Below are positions 1 through 11,867 of a stretch of DNA of 64,000 nucleotides, piece by piece. This stretch comes from Iris pallida. Lineage: Eukaryota > Streptophyta > Magnoliopsida > Asparagales > Iridaceae. The DNA lies in the NCBI GenBank assembly GCA_029216955.1, contig JANAVB010012151.1:38501-102500 (forward strand). The letters run 5' to 3'. The stretch's first letter is position 1. Every line of letters starts with the position of its first letter. The position numbers and the translations under genes are program-made. A model generated the notes under the pieces. That model did no database searches, was not told the DNA's origin, and was given only the letters and a program-made list of their open reading frames with translations.

Positions 1-352
1 GCACAAGCTTGGATATAAAGCTTTTTCAGACGGTGTTGAAGTTTGTTCGTGGGCTTCGGATAAAAACACGACAGTGTTGAAGTTGGCGTGTTATTCGAAA
101 TAAAGCACGTGGTGTAACCTCTATTTCAAATAGTTGATTAAACATCGAGCAGGAGTACTCGAGACTGGACTAGTCCTCTCAGAGGAAAACTAGTATAGAA
201 TCTCGGTGTCTGCGTATTGCTTTCTTATCCCTATTGACTTACTCCTTTACTTTAATAAATTCAAGTATCTGTTTATATTTGCCTTTACTTGCATAATTTT
301 TATTGGGGATATTTTTTCAGCTACACTTTATTCACCCCCACTAGAGGTACCA
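1..352 (+). repeat. 5' LTR of copia element E (3' portion only)
   Basis: It aligns base for base, with scattered substitutions, to 8014-8365, including the shared terminal stretch CTAGAGGTACCATCG. The remaining ~600 bp of the LTR is outside the window. Immediately downstream (353-390) the sequence again resembles the last part of the LTR (GATATTTCTTCCGCT...), a partial tandem duplication at the LTR/internal junction. Confidence 0.85.
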
Positions 353-1150
353 TCGGGGATATTTCTTCCGCTATACTCTATTGACGGTTATAAGAAACCA
401 CTTTCTATTGTTGTAGATGGGAACTTGGTTGAAAAGCCGTATAACAAGTCTACTGATCATGAAAAGAAACAAGCAAGTCTAGTTGCAAAAGCTATCAATG
501 CTTTATTTTGTGCTGTAGATAGAACCGAGTTTAATGGAATATCAACATGTGTCATGTCTCATGAGGTTTGAAAACTTCTTGAGGTAACTCATGAAGGAAC
601 TTCACAAACGAGTCAAAAATCTCACGACTTACACAAGAGTATGAGGCCTTCAAAATGAAGCCTAATGAGACTATTACCAATATGTTTACTCAATTTTTAG
701 ATATTGTTAACCCTATATCTTTTCTTGAAAAATAATATAGCAACCACGAAAAGATACGAAAGGTACTTCGTGGTTTGACCAAGAACTGGAATTCCAAGGC
801 AACGACTATTATTGAAGGAAACGATCTTATTACAATGACTCTCGAAATGCTTATGGGAAAGCTTATGACACATGAGCTGGACCTTAAAATTTTCAAAGAT
901 CCAGCACCAAAGGAGAAGACTATTGCATTCCAAGCACATCATAAGTCAACCTTCGATGACGAGAGTGAGACCGATAGCTCAGATAACGAACAAATGGCCC
1001 TTATGATGAAGAACATCAGAAGATTCCTGAAGTAGGAGATGACTAATAAGAAGAAGAAAGATTTCAGAGATGATGAAGAACCAATCTGCTACAGTTGTAA
1101 GAAGATAGGTCATATCAAGAAAGATGGTCGTGTTATAAGAAAGGGGAGCA
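353..1150 (+). pseudogene. gag: copia gag (nucleocapsid/capsid) remnant
   Basis: The segment encodes pieces of a plant copia gag of the UBN2/retrotran_gag type. A stretch at about 390-570 contains the KAINALFCAVDRTEFN block, the region 575-770 continues in other frames (LEVTHEGTSQ...), and 775-1035 contains the LMTHELDLKIF block. A zinc knuckle follows at about 1087-1128 with Cys-Cys-His in place, but the fourth zinc ligand is Gly instead of Cys. Several stops and at least two frame changes break it. The expected gag N-terminus and the primer-binding site are missing. In the family, gag packages element RNA in cytoplasmic virus-like particles; this copy cannot make a full protein. Confidence 0.85.
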
Positions 1151-2045
1151 GAAACAATTAGTTAGGAAAAAGAAGGACTTCAACAAAGAAATATGCAAAT
1201 ATCAGCATCTGGTATGAAAGTGAAGTAATTGATTCTGAAGAAGAAGAAGGAGAAAGACCTCGCAACACAACAAATCTATGCTTTATGGCTATGGATGCTA
1301 AGGTAATTTTAAATCCTCTTTATGAAGAATGTACTTTTTATGAATTATCTGATGCCTTCACTGATCTACTAGAAGATCGAAAGAAGATGATGGGTATGTA
1401 AAAAAGTGTCAAAAAAGAGCTGAAAGATGTATAATCTGAGTTTTCTAAGCAATCTCAAATACTAGAAGATATTAGAGATAAAAACTCTTCTAGTAACACG
1501 GATGAGATTTTATCTTTAAAATTGATATTACATGACACTCTTGAGAAGCTTGAGAAAGCAAATCGAGAAAATATAAAACTTAATGATCTCTTTGAACTAG
1601 AGAAAAAGAAGTATTATATTGCTGCTCAGAGAATAGATGCACTCACGGCCAAGTACAATGAAGCCTATGATGTCTCCATAAAGTTAGGAATTAAATTGGG
1701 TAAACAGGTTGTCAAGCTTATAACTCAAGTAAACACAAATCACAAGACTAAACACAAACACAACACGACTAATACTACTAGAACTACTAAGAGTCATGCA
1801 TTCATGTATAAATTTTCACACAAGAAGTTACCACCTCTTCAAAAACTCACATACATGATCTTCGAACTTCATCTAGCACGAACACTTCTGCTACATGTCA
1901 TTATTATGGTGTAAGAGGACATGTATCGCATCAGTGCAAGATTAGAAAGCTACTAGAGATGAATATATATATTTGGGTTCCTAAAACTAATATATCCGAA
2001 CCCTCAAGAAAGTGGGTACCAAAGGTTACATCTTCAATTTGTATT
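1151..2045 (+). pseudogene. copia gag C-terminal extension with coiled coil and second zinc knuckle
   Basis: The longest open stretch (1522-1914) is rich in Lys, Glu and Leu and looks like a coiled coil (LEKLEKANRENIKLNDL). A second zinc-knuckle-like motif lies at about 1891-1932 with spacing Cys-X2-Tyr-X4-His-X4-Cys, so the second Cys has become Tyr. It is followed by a KWVPK motif, which is common just upstream of protease in SIRE-type elements. A long coiled-coil spacer between two knuckles is typical of SIRE/Maximus gag. Stops interrupt the frame upstream of 1522 and after 1914. Confidence 0.65.
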
Positions 2046-2275
2046 GTAGGTGGACCTTCCTCCTCCCACTAAAACAAAATGGATTCTTGATAGTGGTTGC
2101 ACCAGACATATGACGGGCGATAATACTTTGTTTGCAACTCTATCGATAAAGAAAAAAGGCTATGTCTCCTTTGAAAATAATATAAAAGGACATATAATTG
2201 GTAATGGCAACATAGGTACTTCTCTCTCCTATTATCAAAAATATATGTTTAGTAACAGAATTAAAACATAACCTG
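2046..2275 (+). pseudogene. copia aspartic protease remnant
   Basis: The open segment contains WILDSGCTRHMTGD, the active-site block of plant copia proteases; the catalytic Asp-Ser-Gly is intact at about 2089-2097. The downstream half soon runs into a stop (2269-2271). In intact elements this enzyme cleaves the Gag-Pol polyprotein. It sits between the KWVPK region and the integrase zinc-binding domain, the normal copia order. Confidence 0.85.
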
Positions 2276-2439
2276 CTGAGTATTAGTCAATTGACTGATC
2301 ATGGTTATGGAATTAATTTTGTTAAAAAAATATTTTATTTATTCTAAATCCTTTGGAACAATCTCTTTTGAGGGAATAAGAGAGGACAACATATGTCTTA
2401 TATCTGTCAGAAAGTACTAACAGTACAGGAAAGTGTCTA

Positions 2440-3290
2440 CACATCTCTCAAGATGAAAGCTGGTAATGGCATATGCGTCTTGGACATGCAAACATGAACA
2501 CTATTATAAGATTGTCTACAAAAAAATTGGTAAGAGGCTTACCTGATATTACTTTCAAAAAAGATATAGTCTGTGCCGAGTGTGAAAAGACCAAGGCATC
2601 CAGATCATTTTTTAAATCAATAAACGATGTAAGTACCTCTAGACCACTTTAACTGTTACATATAGATTTAATTGGACCAAGTTGAGTTGCCAGTTTTGGT
2701 GGTAAGCTATATGACTTCGTGATAGTTGACGACGAATAACGATACACTTGGGTTTACTTTCTTACAAATAAAAGTGAGGCCTTTTCTGAATTTGTCTTTT
2801 TGTAAAAAGGTACAAAATGAGAAAGGATTCATGATTACTCGCATTCGAAGTGATCATGGAGGAGAATTCGATAACCACGATTTAAAATGTTTTGTGATTT
2901 AAATGGTTTATCACATGAGTTCTCTTCCCCCAGAACTCCTTAACAGAATGGCGTTGTGGAGAGGAAGAATGTAACTCTTTACGATATAGCCAGAGTTATG
3001 CTTAACCAGCATAACCTTCTAAAGTATTTTTGGACTGAAGTTGTTAATACAACATGATTAGGCCTATTTCCAAGAAGACACCTTATGAATTATGGTTCAA
3101 TAGAACTCCTAATATCAGCTATTTCAAAGTATTTAGTTGCAGATGTTTTATCTTAAACACTAAGTATAATTTAGGCAAATTTGACGAAAAAATTGATGAA
3201 GGAATATTTCTTGGAATACGACAAAGAGCAAAGGATATAGAGTATTCAACAAAAGGTCACTTGTTCTTGAAGAATTAATAAACGTCGCCT
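2440..3290 (+). pseudogene. copia integrase remnant
   Basis: The pre-integrase zinc-binding region is visible at about 2458-2640 (WHMRLGHANM, then Cys-Ala-Glu-Cys). The catalytic core follows with LHIDLIGPS (first Asp, ~2655-2680) and IRSDHGGEFD (second Asp, ~2845-2875). The block expected to carry the catalytic Glu (~2930-2975) is frame-shifted and mutated. The C-terminal TPYELW...FKVFSCRCF region (3079-3150) and GIFLGI motif (~3205) are open at 3054-3278. Stops at about 2650, 2690 and 2740 and several frameshifts inactivate it. Confidence 0.85.
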
Positions 3291-5045
3291 TCGACGAGAT
3301 GAACAGTCAACGTGACAATGACAGTGATAATGAAGATGGTAGAACTCCCTCAAATAAGACACCTGAAGATACACCAACCTCATATATGAAAAGTCTGCCT
3401 AAGCGATTGCGGTTTACACCAAATCATCCAGAAGAACTAGTAATTGGTAATGTATCAAAAGGTGTAATTACTCGTTCAAGCACTAGAGATATTGTTCCTA
3501 ATGTAGCATTTATTTCTAAAATAGGACCGAAGAATGTTGTAGAAGTTTTTGATGATGAATTTTAGATTTCTGCAATACAAGAGGCACTAAACTAGTTTGA
3601 ACGGAATCATGTTTGGGAACTCGTTTCCAGACCTAGTGATCACCCGGTCATTGGTACTAAATGGGTGTTTCGAAATAAGTTAGATGGGAATGGTTTAGCC
3701 ACGCGCAACAAAGCACGTCTAGTAGCTCAAGGCTACAACCATGAAGAAGGCATTGACTACGATGAGACATATGCTCAAGTTGTAGACTAGAATCCATTTG
3801 TATGCTTTGTGCTTTTGCAAGTTTTATGGTTTTAAACTTTTTCAAATGGATGTCAAAAGTACTTTTCTAAATGGTTTTATAAAAGAAGAAGTTTTTGTTA
3901 AACAACCTCCTGGTTTTAAAGATTTCAAAAATTTTGATCACGTATTCAAGCTTCGTAAGGCTCGCTATAGACTCAAACAAGCACCTCGTGCATGGTATGA
4001 GCGCCTTGGTTCCTTCTTACTTGAACACAATTTATCAAAAAAAAATGTTAATTCTACTCTTTTTAGAAAATCTTTGGATAATAATATTTTATTAGTGCAT
4101 ATCTATGTAGATGATATAATCTTTGGATCAACAAATGAGATACTATGTAACGATTTTGCTAAGTGTATACAGAGTGAATTTGAAATAAGCATGATGGAAG
4201 AACTGACTTTCTTCCTTGGGCTACAAATCAAACAAAGTTCATAAGGGATTTTCATAAATCAAGCCAAATATACAAAAGACCTGCTGAAAAAGTTTGATAT
4301 AGATGTCAAACCAATCGGAACTCATGTGGCAACATCTACAAAGCTTGATATTGATGAAAGTGATAAACCAACTGAAGCATGTAAGTACAGAGGTATGATT
4401 GGTAGTTTACTATATCTAACTGCTAGTCGTCCAAATATTATATTTTTAGTATGCTTATGTGCAAGATATCAGGCTTGTCCTAAGAAATCACATGTGAGCG
4501 CCGTTAAGCGTATCCTCCGATACCTTAAAGGTATTTTGACAACCGATCTCTGGTATCCAAAAACCGATTCATTTAACCTGATAGGTTATTCGGACGTAGA
4601 TTTTGCTGGATGCAAGGTCGATCGTAAAGTACCAGTGGCAGATGTTATTTTCTAGGAAAATCTTTAGTCTCCTGGTTTTCTAAAAAGCAAAATTTTGTTG
4701 TATTATCAACAACAGAGGCTGAATATATAGACGCAAGACGTTGTTGTGTCTATATTTTGTGGATGAAGCAAACTTTGGAAGACTATCAGTTATCTCTCAA
4801 CCAAATTCCTATTTACTACGATAACACTAGCTCAATAAATCTCACAAAGAATCTAATTTGTCACTCATGCACTAAACACAGAAATTAGACATCACTTTCT
4901 TAGAGGCCATGTTTTACAGGAAGATATTATTTTAGAGTATGTCGACACGGAACGTCAATTAGCTGACATCTTCAATAAACCCTAGCTGAAGATCGTTTTA
5001 ACTTTATCCGAAGAGAATTAGGAATTTTGGACGTTGAAGTTTTAT
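3291..5045 (+). pseudogene. copia reverse transcriptase and RNase H remnant
   Basis: An acidic integrase-RT linker is open at 3299-3565 (ends near GVITRSS). RT begins at about 3567 with VIGTKWVFRNK and ARLVAQGY blocks, then an open stretch 3798-4244 holds FQMDVKSTFLNG and the catalytic YVDDI motif (about 4105-4120) with both aspartates intact. RNase H follows: GSLLYL (~4400), RILRYLKG (~4505), YSDVDFAGC (~4585) and a degraded end near QLADIFNKP (~4960-4981). In-frame stops occur at 3563, 3788, 4242 and 4653, with more after 4653. The family role is copying element RNA into DNA inside virus-like particles. Confidence 0.92.
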
Positions 5046-5329
5046 AATTATATATTACTTGATTTGAATATATAAAATTATAAAAAATATTTTGGACAAA
5101 AGACGAAAGGGCCCTTCTGACAAAATGACGTAAAAGTCTAAGCGACATGATGCCAAGTCTCTTCGGACTACCGCTAGCTGGGATCCGGCCCCTACAGCTA
5201 AACCAAAATATTTGATGCATTTTATGTATTTTGATTAATTAATATTAATTATTTTTCATCAAGACATTTATTTCAAATTACTTTTTGCATCTACGTTAAA
5301 ACTTGTATCACATTGTCCAAGTCTGTCCA

Positions 5330-5460
5330 GATTAACTGAAAACCGAACTCGGACCGATCTCTAGCCGAACTCGGACCGAGCTCTGGCCGAACTCAGGCCG
5401 AACTCGGTCCAGGGTAAATCCGCACAGAACTGAACTGCCGGGTTTTCCTCTTTATAAACC
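5330..5460 (+). promoter_or_regulatory. GAACTCGGACCGA tandem block and TATA-like site upstream of the post-pol ORF
   Basis: About 5340-5411 contains three to four imperfect ~25-bp repeats built on CCGAACTCGGACCGA. A TATAAA lies at 5453-5458, followed by a pyrimidine-rich leader and an ATG at 5653. The same CCGAACTCGG words and a TATAAATAG box (7850-7858) occur in the U3 of this element's 3' LTR, so this spacer resembles a second internal copy of promoter-type sequence. Promoter function is inferred only. Confidence 0.45.
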
Positions 5461-5652
5461 CCCTCAAACTTCATCTTCTTCATCAAACAGCAGCCAAATA
5501 GCTATCAAAAAACCTAACCCTAGCCACCCTAAATTCCCTCCTCAAAGCCTCCCAAGGTCTACGAGTTTGGATTCGAAGTTGTCTCAGAGTTTTCTTTCAT
5601 CTCCTCTACTCAATTTCGGTATATCTCAACTTTTTCCTCCACTCAATTTTTA

Positions 5653-6881
5653 ATGGCTCCCAAAATTCCTCATTCTTCCAAAAGAAAAAGAAATGTTGGA
5701 GAAGCTTCCTCCTCTAATGTCCATGATGAAGGGTTCTTTTCACTTTTTAGTCCCATCATGCCAGATGGTGACTATTTTAATGAATTTATTTTCATGCCCC
5801 TTGTTGCATCTAATGAGTGGTTCAATAACTTTTGCCAACAGAAAATTTGTCCGGGAAGTCCACTCAACTTTACTTTGTTTCCGGATCACATAAACGTGTT
5901 AGAACACATTAACATTGAAAATTTAGTTCAATCTACGTATCCAATTTATTCAAATGCTATTCGTATGTTTTACTGCAATCTCAAGGTCACAAATGACATG
6001 GTTAGATCTAAGGTCGGTAGGATTAATATTGAATTTGATGCTGATGATCTAGCAATTATGCTTCATATTCTCAATGAAGTGGAAGCACTATGGATATCAC
6101 CAAAGTTTAATTTTTTGCCCACATGACTTTTAACTCTTTTCGTGATTCGTTATATGCACCAAATATATGTCCCAAAATTATTCTTCGACCTAAGCATATG
6201 AACGAGTACTTTTATGACCTTCATCGATTGATATTTTCTGCTATTCCTCCCAAACAATCTTCTACCGATGAGATTACATATTTGGAACTCTCTACTATTT
6301 AACATCTCGACTTTCAACTTCCATTAAGTCTACCTAAGACTCTCATCGCTGATATGGAACGAAGTCGTAAGAAACCGTGACGACTTCTCTATGTGATGTA
6401 TCTTCCTTACATCTTTGAGTATTTTGAGGTTATCTTGGATGACCGTCCTAGGGAAGCCCCACCTGTCCATCTTCATGAGCATCGTAGAGTCGTTCATGTT
6501 CCTGTATTACAGCCTCCTCCACCTCCTCTTGTTGATCCATCAGCTGGTAGTTCACATCCTTATTGTCCTCCAACTGGTGTCACTCTTAAGTCTCTTCAGG
6601 CCTTGATGATGGATCAGTTTAGGTCCACGGACATCCGTACCACACTTCAGTTCCAGGCCATGACCAACACCATGAGGGACTTTAGCTACAGTTTTGCTTA
6701 CAACCCTGGCGGCCCTATTCCCATGGTTCGTGACCCCTCGGTGCTCGGTTATCAGATTGATGATAGAGAGGCTTAGCGCTATTTCGACCTAGCTGCTGCT
6801 CGCTATGATCCCTACCGCATTGCTGAGTCCGGTCCTTCTCGGACAACGGATGTTAATGATGATGATGAGGATGATGATTGA
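5653..6881 (+). pseudogene. post-pol extra ORF of SIRE/Maximus-type copia element (env-position ORF), broken
   Basis: The ORF starts with a basic N-terminus (MAPKIPHSSKRKR), stays open to 6126, and continues in another frame to a TGA at about 6879-6881, with stops near 6300, 6378 and 6775. The first part has a block around YPIYSNAIRMFYCNLKV followed by IEFDADDLAIML. This resembles the plant 'putative transposon protein' domain found in ORFs carried by many plant retroelements; I assign that by pattern only. The middle is proline-rich and the end is strongly acidic (DDDEDDD). I see no signal peptide or transmembrane segment, so an envelope role is not supported. It lies ~600 bp after RNase H, the usual site of the SIRE third ORF. 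Confidence 0.6.
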
Positions 6882-7416
6882 GGATGGCATCCTGTAATAC
6901 AGAGTCACTGTTTATGTTCTAGTTCTTTTTTTAGTGCTTATGTATTAGTGATATGCTTCTTTAACGCATTTTTAGTATTTCAGTTTTGTTTGGCTTGTAT
7001 TAGACTTTGCACTATTTGTATCAGTTTCCTTTTAGCACTTTATGCATTTCTAGTTATGGAATTTCATCTATGCTTACTAGTTCATGCCATTTTATTTTTT
7101 TGTGCTGAGTACATTTCCAAATTCTGTCATTTTGCTTCTATTACTCATGGGGGAGAAATATGATACTTTTTACATTACATGTTGAATATTCAAATACATG
7201 TACATATTGCTCCAAAGAAAATTGGTTTGAGACATTTTTTTGCAAGATCTCACAATGTCCAGAGGACTTGATCATTTATTCAGGGGAGCAAATCAATAAG
7301 CAAGCTATTGTACAAATGAGCAAGCTATTTCTGTACAATACCACTACTTTTAAACAAGCCGAAAGTTTTCTAAAAGTATCAATGTAGTTTTGTCAAATTA
7401 TCAAAATGGGGCTGAT
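6882..7416 (+). other. Non-coding 3' spacer and polypurine tract of element E
   Basis: No credible coding is seen. An internal purine run (ATGGGGGAGAAAT, ~7147-7159) resembles a second, upstream polypurine tract. The tract adjoining the LTR is AAAATGGGGCTGA at about 7403-7415, directly before the LTR start TGTTGGCC. The spacer is AT-rich with direct repeats such as AGCAAGCTATT (7299 and 7320). Confidence 0.6.
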
Positions 7417-8365
7417 TGTTGGCCCAGGTAGCCATGATCAACCTGATTTCGATAATTGACTTAAAACTCCGACTTTGATATGGAAATCAAGTAGACTTCA
7501 AATATGACTACAGAAGATTGCACTTAATCGTCAAGAAGACTTTTTCTACTTTATTATGTATTTTTATTTCTTGAGTCTAGATTTTATGGTCGGGATCACT
7601 GGCATCTAGAAGTTTACCCTCACAAAAACAAACCTTTCTTTTGTCCCAAACCAAACTAACATCCAAAAGCCTACATAAACCAAGAATTTCCTGAAACCAC
7701 TTAGCCGAATCGGGTAGAGTTCTACCCGAACTCGGTCCCCTAGTATCACTCATGGTCAGCAGCATTTCCTAGTCTTTTGGATCTCCAATGTTTAAAATTC
7801 GAACGTTTACCCTAACTGTGTTCTGCCCGAACTCTGGTTAAAAAACTACTATAAATAGAGAAGAATCTAACATTCTAATCACCTAATCCATTCTTCATCT
7901 TCTCTATCTATTCTAAGCCTTCCTATTATAAAAAGATTTCAATCTTCACATTTCTAAGATAACTCTTATTCTTCTAAGTGTCGGTGGTTTTCGATTAGGA
8001 GTATTCGAGTTGTACAAGCTTGGAGTATAAAATCTTTTTCTGACGGTGTTGAAGTTTGATCGTGGGCTTCGGATAAATACACGACAGTATTGAAGTTGGC
8101 TTGTTCTTTGGAGTAAAGCACGCGGTGTAACCTCTATTTCAAATGGTGGATTAAACATCGAGCAAGAGTACTCGAGACTGGACTAGTCCTCTCAGAGAAA
8201 AACCAGTATAGAATCTCGGTGTCTGTTTATTGCTTTCTTGTCCCTATTGACTGACTCCTTTACTTTAATGCATTCAAGTATTTTTTCATATTTGCCTTTA
8301 CCTGTATAATTTTTATCGAGGATATTTCTTCCGCTGTACTCTACTCACCACCTCTAGAGGTACCA
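7417..8365 (+). repeat. 3' LTR of copia element E (949 bp)
   Basis: It starts TGTTGG after the polypurine tract and ends TACCA. Its last 352 bp match the window's first 352 bp. A TATAAATAG box at 7850-7858 marks the probable U3 promoter. CCGAACTCGG-type words upstream (about 7700-7830) repeat those before the post-pol ORF. Confidence 0.85.
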
Positions 8366-9045
8366 TCGATCCTACATATAGAAATATGATATACTTAGTT
8401 TTAATAATAAAAAATCCTAACATATTAAATAGTTGTCGTTTCATATAGGTGGCTGCTCCTAACTAATAAAAAAATCGATTAGTAATGGTCTATACTAAGC
8501 TTAGGCAACCTAGGTTTGCTTCAGCATCTTTAGTTGGGCTAGGTGCAGGTCGAAATATATTTTCTAGTCAAATCGAATCCGAAAATCACCCAATGTGTCT
8601 CCTGTGCCATTTGCAAATAAATAGCACATAGGAACTCGATTGAGTGTCACATGCTTGGCATGTGTATCGTAGGCTCAAAATGGATCAAAACTATATATTG
8701 GGTCAAATGGTTTTGATCTAAGTCGAGGCACGAACTCAAGATGGAAGTTAGGTCTGGGGTCACGGTAAACTGTCAATTGGCCTAAATTGATTCGAAGTTG
8801 TGCGAAGTCAGAAGAATGTTTGGAACAAGTTTGGATAGGACATGATATACCAAATTGAAGGTAAACTTGTCTATTTCAGAACTCATGAAGGACGTTTCGA
8901 AAGATTGGTACGTCTCGTGCTCCAAAAATTAAAGCTACGGAAAAGTAGATCAATAGTCATAATAATATAAAATCTAATTTAAAACTTAAATAATTGTATT
9001 AAATAAATAAATTTAAAATAATATCCAAAAATCAGGGGGCTTACA
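8366..9045 (-). repeat. Start of the 3' LTR of element M (rest displaced by element E); empty site of the CACTA
   Basis: On the minus strand it begins TGTAAGCCCCCTGATTTTTGG directly after a polypurine region. It matches M's 5' LTR across the CACTA insertion point: TTTTCTAGTCAAATCG at about 8560-8575 is uninterrupted here, whereas the other copy has TTTTCTAG, 3.5 kb of CACTA, then TAGTCAAATCG. Confidence 0.8.
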
Positions 9046-9480
9046 ACCTAACCACCTTAGAAAATTTTGTCCTCGAAATTAAAATAACACTACTATAAAA
9101 TGCTATAATAAAAAGAGTTACGTTATGATTCTTACCGGAATTCTTAAATAAATGTGGATACCGCTCCCGCATGGAATCTTCACGCTCCCTAGTAGATCTT
9201 TCTGGAGAATGGTGCTTCCATACAACCTGAACCAACCTAATCGTCTGCCCTCTAAGAATTTTCTCACTAGCGTCCATGATACCAACTGACTGCTTGTATG
9301 ATAAACTGGGTCCAACTGTGATCTCAAAATTGTAGACCAAATGACTGGGATCAGTTGCATACTTCCTCAACTGCAGTCCTGAAATACATTCTGCACTCCC
9401 TCTAAGAATGGAGAGATGCGAGATGATATGTCACTTCTCCAACATGCTCTATATGACCGATGGATTACAATCCTATAGGT
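9046..9480 (-). pseudogene. Ty3/gypsy pol C-terminus (integrase end and chromodomain) of element M
   Basis: The open segment 9370->9041 contains LRKYATDPSHLVY-like, VGPSLSY and LVQVVWKHHSPERST...RYPHLF blocks, the end of chromovirus integrase plus chromodomain. It aligns motif for motif with the same region of element G (60.1-60.4 kb). Upstream, at higher coordinates, a shifted frame shows EHVGEVTYHLA. The palindromic block 9063-9080 and purine-rich DNA separate it from the LTR start at 9045. The rest of pol is missing or unrecognisable. In the family this domain directs integration toward heterochromatin. Confidence 0.8.
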
Positions 9481-10583
9481 AAGGCTTCTATCTTGGTGCT
9501 TATAGAAAGTTCATAATTCCTCCGCAACTCAATAAATCCTTAAACTATATACTATATTTCTATAAGTTACATTACCAATTTCTATAATAGATCCGCTCCT
9601 TTCTACCTATAATCAATCTATACAATTCTTACAGGTATGCCTATCTGTGGTAAGGTTCGAGACTGAAATATACGGCTACATAGACTTATTGGTCATCCTT
9701 CTAGTCCTTACCTGTTGTAGGTCATTTCAAGGCTAGTCTTATCATGTATGGATATGATCTTCCTTTCTACTTAGATCTTCTTACTCTATCAAACACTCTT
9801 AACACTTTCGTTAGATAATAATTCCTCTAGTATTTCTAATCTGAGCCCTATGTTAGGCCAAAGGTAGCTAGATTTAGTCTATTAATTTCCAGGGTTGCTG
9901 GTTAGGATTAGGCTTCTCGCTGTACTATACCTAACTTATTCCTTGGAGAAGTATCCACGAAATTTCTATCCACCTTAGCTATTTATCTAGTCTCGTAAAG
10001 CTTGGAATCATATCTTATTCAAATGAAAATTTCTATAAATAATGGTTCTTCACAGTCTTAGGTCCAATCTTAAATATATGGCTTACCAAGCCATTCAATT
10101 CCTAACAAACTTCCTAAAATCTATCACAAGGGAGTCCTGTTTTCGTAAGGCACTATATCTAACACCAAGTTTAACAGCCTGGCTACTAAAATCATATGGT
10201 GTGTCGAAAGGGTTGGGTCGAGGTCGAGCCTCCAATTTTGGTTAGAACGGTCAACGGTAGCGCAGGAGTGGCTAAGGTTGAAGCCCTAGGCCCGAATATT
10301 GTGCCTTAAAAATAGTGCACGAGGAGACGTGTTTGAGTAGGACCTGATAGGCATCCACAAAGGTGGACTCGTCTAGGTCATGTATATAAAATTTGTTTGA
10401 AGGTGATGGCTAGTCTTGCGCTCTAGTCATGGTAGCGAACAACAAATAGTCTGATTAGAAAGTGGGTGTCATGAACTACTGACTTATTAGCTTATTTGGA
10501 ACGAAGATTTTCCCAATCACTCGCAAATATAGGAAAACCCTAAAATTTGTGAGGCCCTACTATCTCTCTACCATAGACTCTGG
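9481..10583 (-). other. Degenerate internal DNA of element M, no coding seen
   Basis: This stretch lies between the pol remnant and the left TSD of element D. The longest open frame is 67 codons (10042-10245) with no recognisable motif. It is probably the eroded middle of element M or an older insertion; I cannot place it further. Confidence 0.4.
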
Positions 10584-10590
10584 GTTATTG

Positions 10591-10607
10591 TGGTGGCCCA
10601 TGCAGGT
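10591..10607 (+). promoter_or_regulatory. PBS-like sequence TGGTGGCCCATGCAGGT (element D)
   Basis: The same 17-mer occurs 9 bp after the LTR end of element L (48217-48233) and, with one change, 8 bp after the LTR end of M (27270->27254, minus). It starts with TGG as a tRNA primer site must, but it is not the iMet site used by G and C. Here it lies only 2 bp from the element end. Confidence 0.55.
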
Positions 10608-11867
10608 CAAGATAAATTATTTGGTTACTTTACCATACCAAGCAAGCCTGCGAATAGGATTAGAAGTCTAGGATCTCATCCACATACTTGACCTTTCTCC
10701 TCGATTCCATATTCGACTGACTCATCGATTGCATCTTGCTTGATTCCTTCTATCATTATTCTTATCTTCTCTTCGTGCTTGCTAGAGATTGACCCTACTA
10801 ATTAAATGCCCCAAACACCATTAGCTTAAATTTTTAAGTTGGGTAGAATACCCCACGACCTGACACACCCTTGACCATTAAGGAGAATACAAATAGGATT
10901 ATCTAGACTATAGGGACTAGAGGGATTTAACCCATTTGGTCAACCAAGCCTTGGGCAATAAACCGTAGAATGATGGTATAGGAGTAAACAAGACTTAGAT
11001 CCTTATGACTCTTAGACTATTCATTTTATTTTTATTTTCATCTACCATCATGCATATGTTCTACTATCTAGACTAATGATGCTAATGTAGCCTAGTTTTT
11101 GCAAGCTCAATTCTTTATCAAGCTTGTTCATGACATAAGTTATTGGAGGCCTCCACTAACAGATTGTCTACTCAGAACCGGTGCATGATGGTCTGATCAA
11201 CCTAGTGTACTTTGGTTCGCTTCTATATATCATTCTACATGGATGGGGATATAGCTAAACTTGTCCTCTAGAGTCCCATCTGTGACTGGCTTGGCAACTC
11301 CTTTTGAATTATTCGGTAGCCTTTGAACCACGTATTCGTATTCGATAATGCCTCCTTCGAGCTCTATACTGCTTTCGCCTTCACCTATTTTAGAAGGACG
11401 AAGGCGTTATACTAGAACTTTCTCTATCCTTCCTAATGACTATGACCATCCTCACTCGATGTTGCTGTATCTTCATCCTAAGCTGCTCTTTCTTTTCTTC
11501 GGCCCTATATTTACTATCACGACCTCCTAATTACTTAAATTAGGAGTGAATCTAATCGTTCTCCTAATCGTGCCATCAACCTACTTCCAAGAAACCATAT
11601 CTTAAAGTCTCTAATTTATTTTCTTTTAATACCATATTATTCCTTATCGCAGGTTATCTTGATTAAACTTTAACACTTGATCATTTTCACTCTTGCATTA
11701 ATTAGCCATATCCATGATTATTTCGTATTTATCTAAATTACGATTTCCTAATGCATCTTGTGTTGAACGTTGTGAATTAATTTTTTCTCATCGCTACTCC
11801 TTTATGCCTTTTCACCCTCCTACTAATTCTTAATTTCGAGGACGAAATTCTTTTAAGTTGGGTAGGA

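Larger units (their letters stand above)
1..8365 (+). mobile_element. Ty1/copia LTR retrotransposon, SIRE/Maximus-like (element E), degenerate
   Basis: The domain order gag, protease, integrase, RT, RNase H is that of Ty1/copia, and an additional ORF after RNase H is typical of the SIRE/Maximus group. Bases 1-352 match 8014-8365, so the window opens inside the 5' LTR and 7417-8365 is the 3' LTR (949 bp, TG...CA). The coding region has many stops and frame changes, so the copy is dead. No iMet primer site is visible after the 5' LTR; the LTR-like end runs straight into gag, suggesting a deletion. The element interrupts the LTR of a minus-strand gypsy element (M), whose LTR resumes just after 8365. 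The left TSD lies outside the window. Confidence 0.92.

Noticed and set aside
5505..5530. CCTAACCCTAG as interstitial telomere repeat
   Set aside because: Only one partial unit; such telobox words are common in plant leaders and LTRs.
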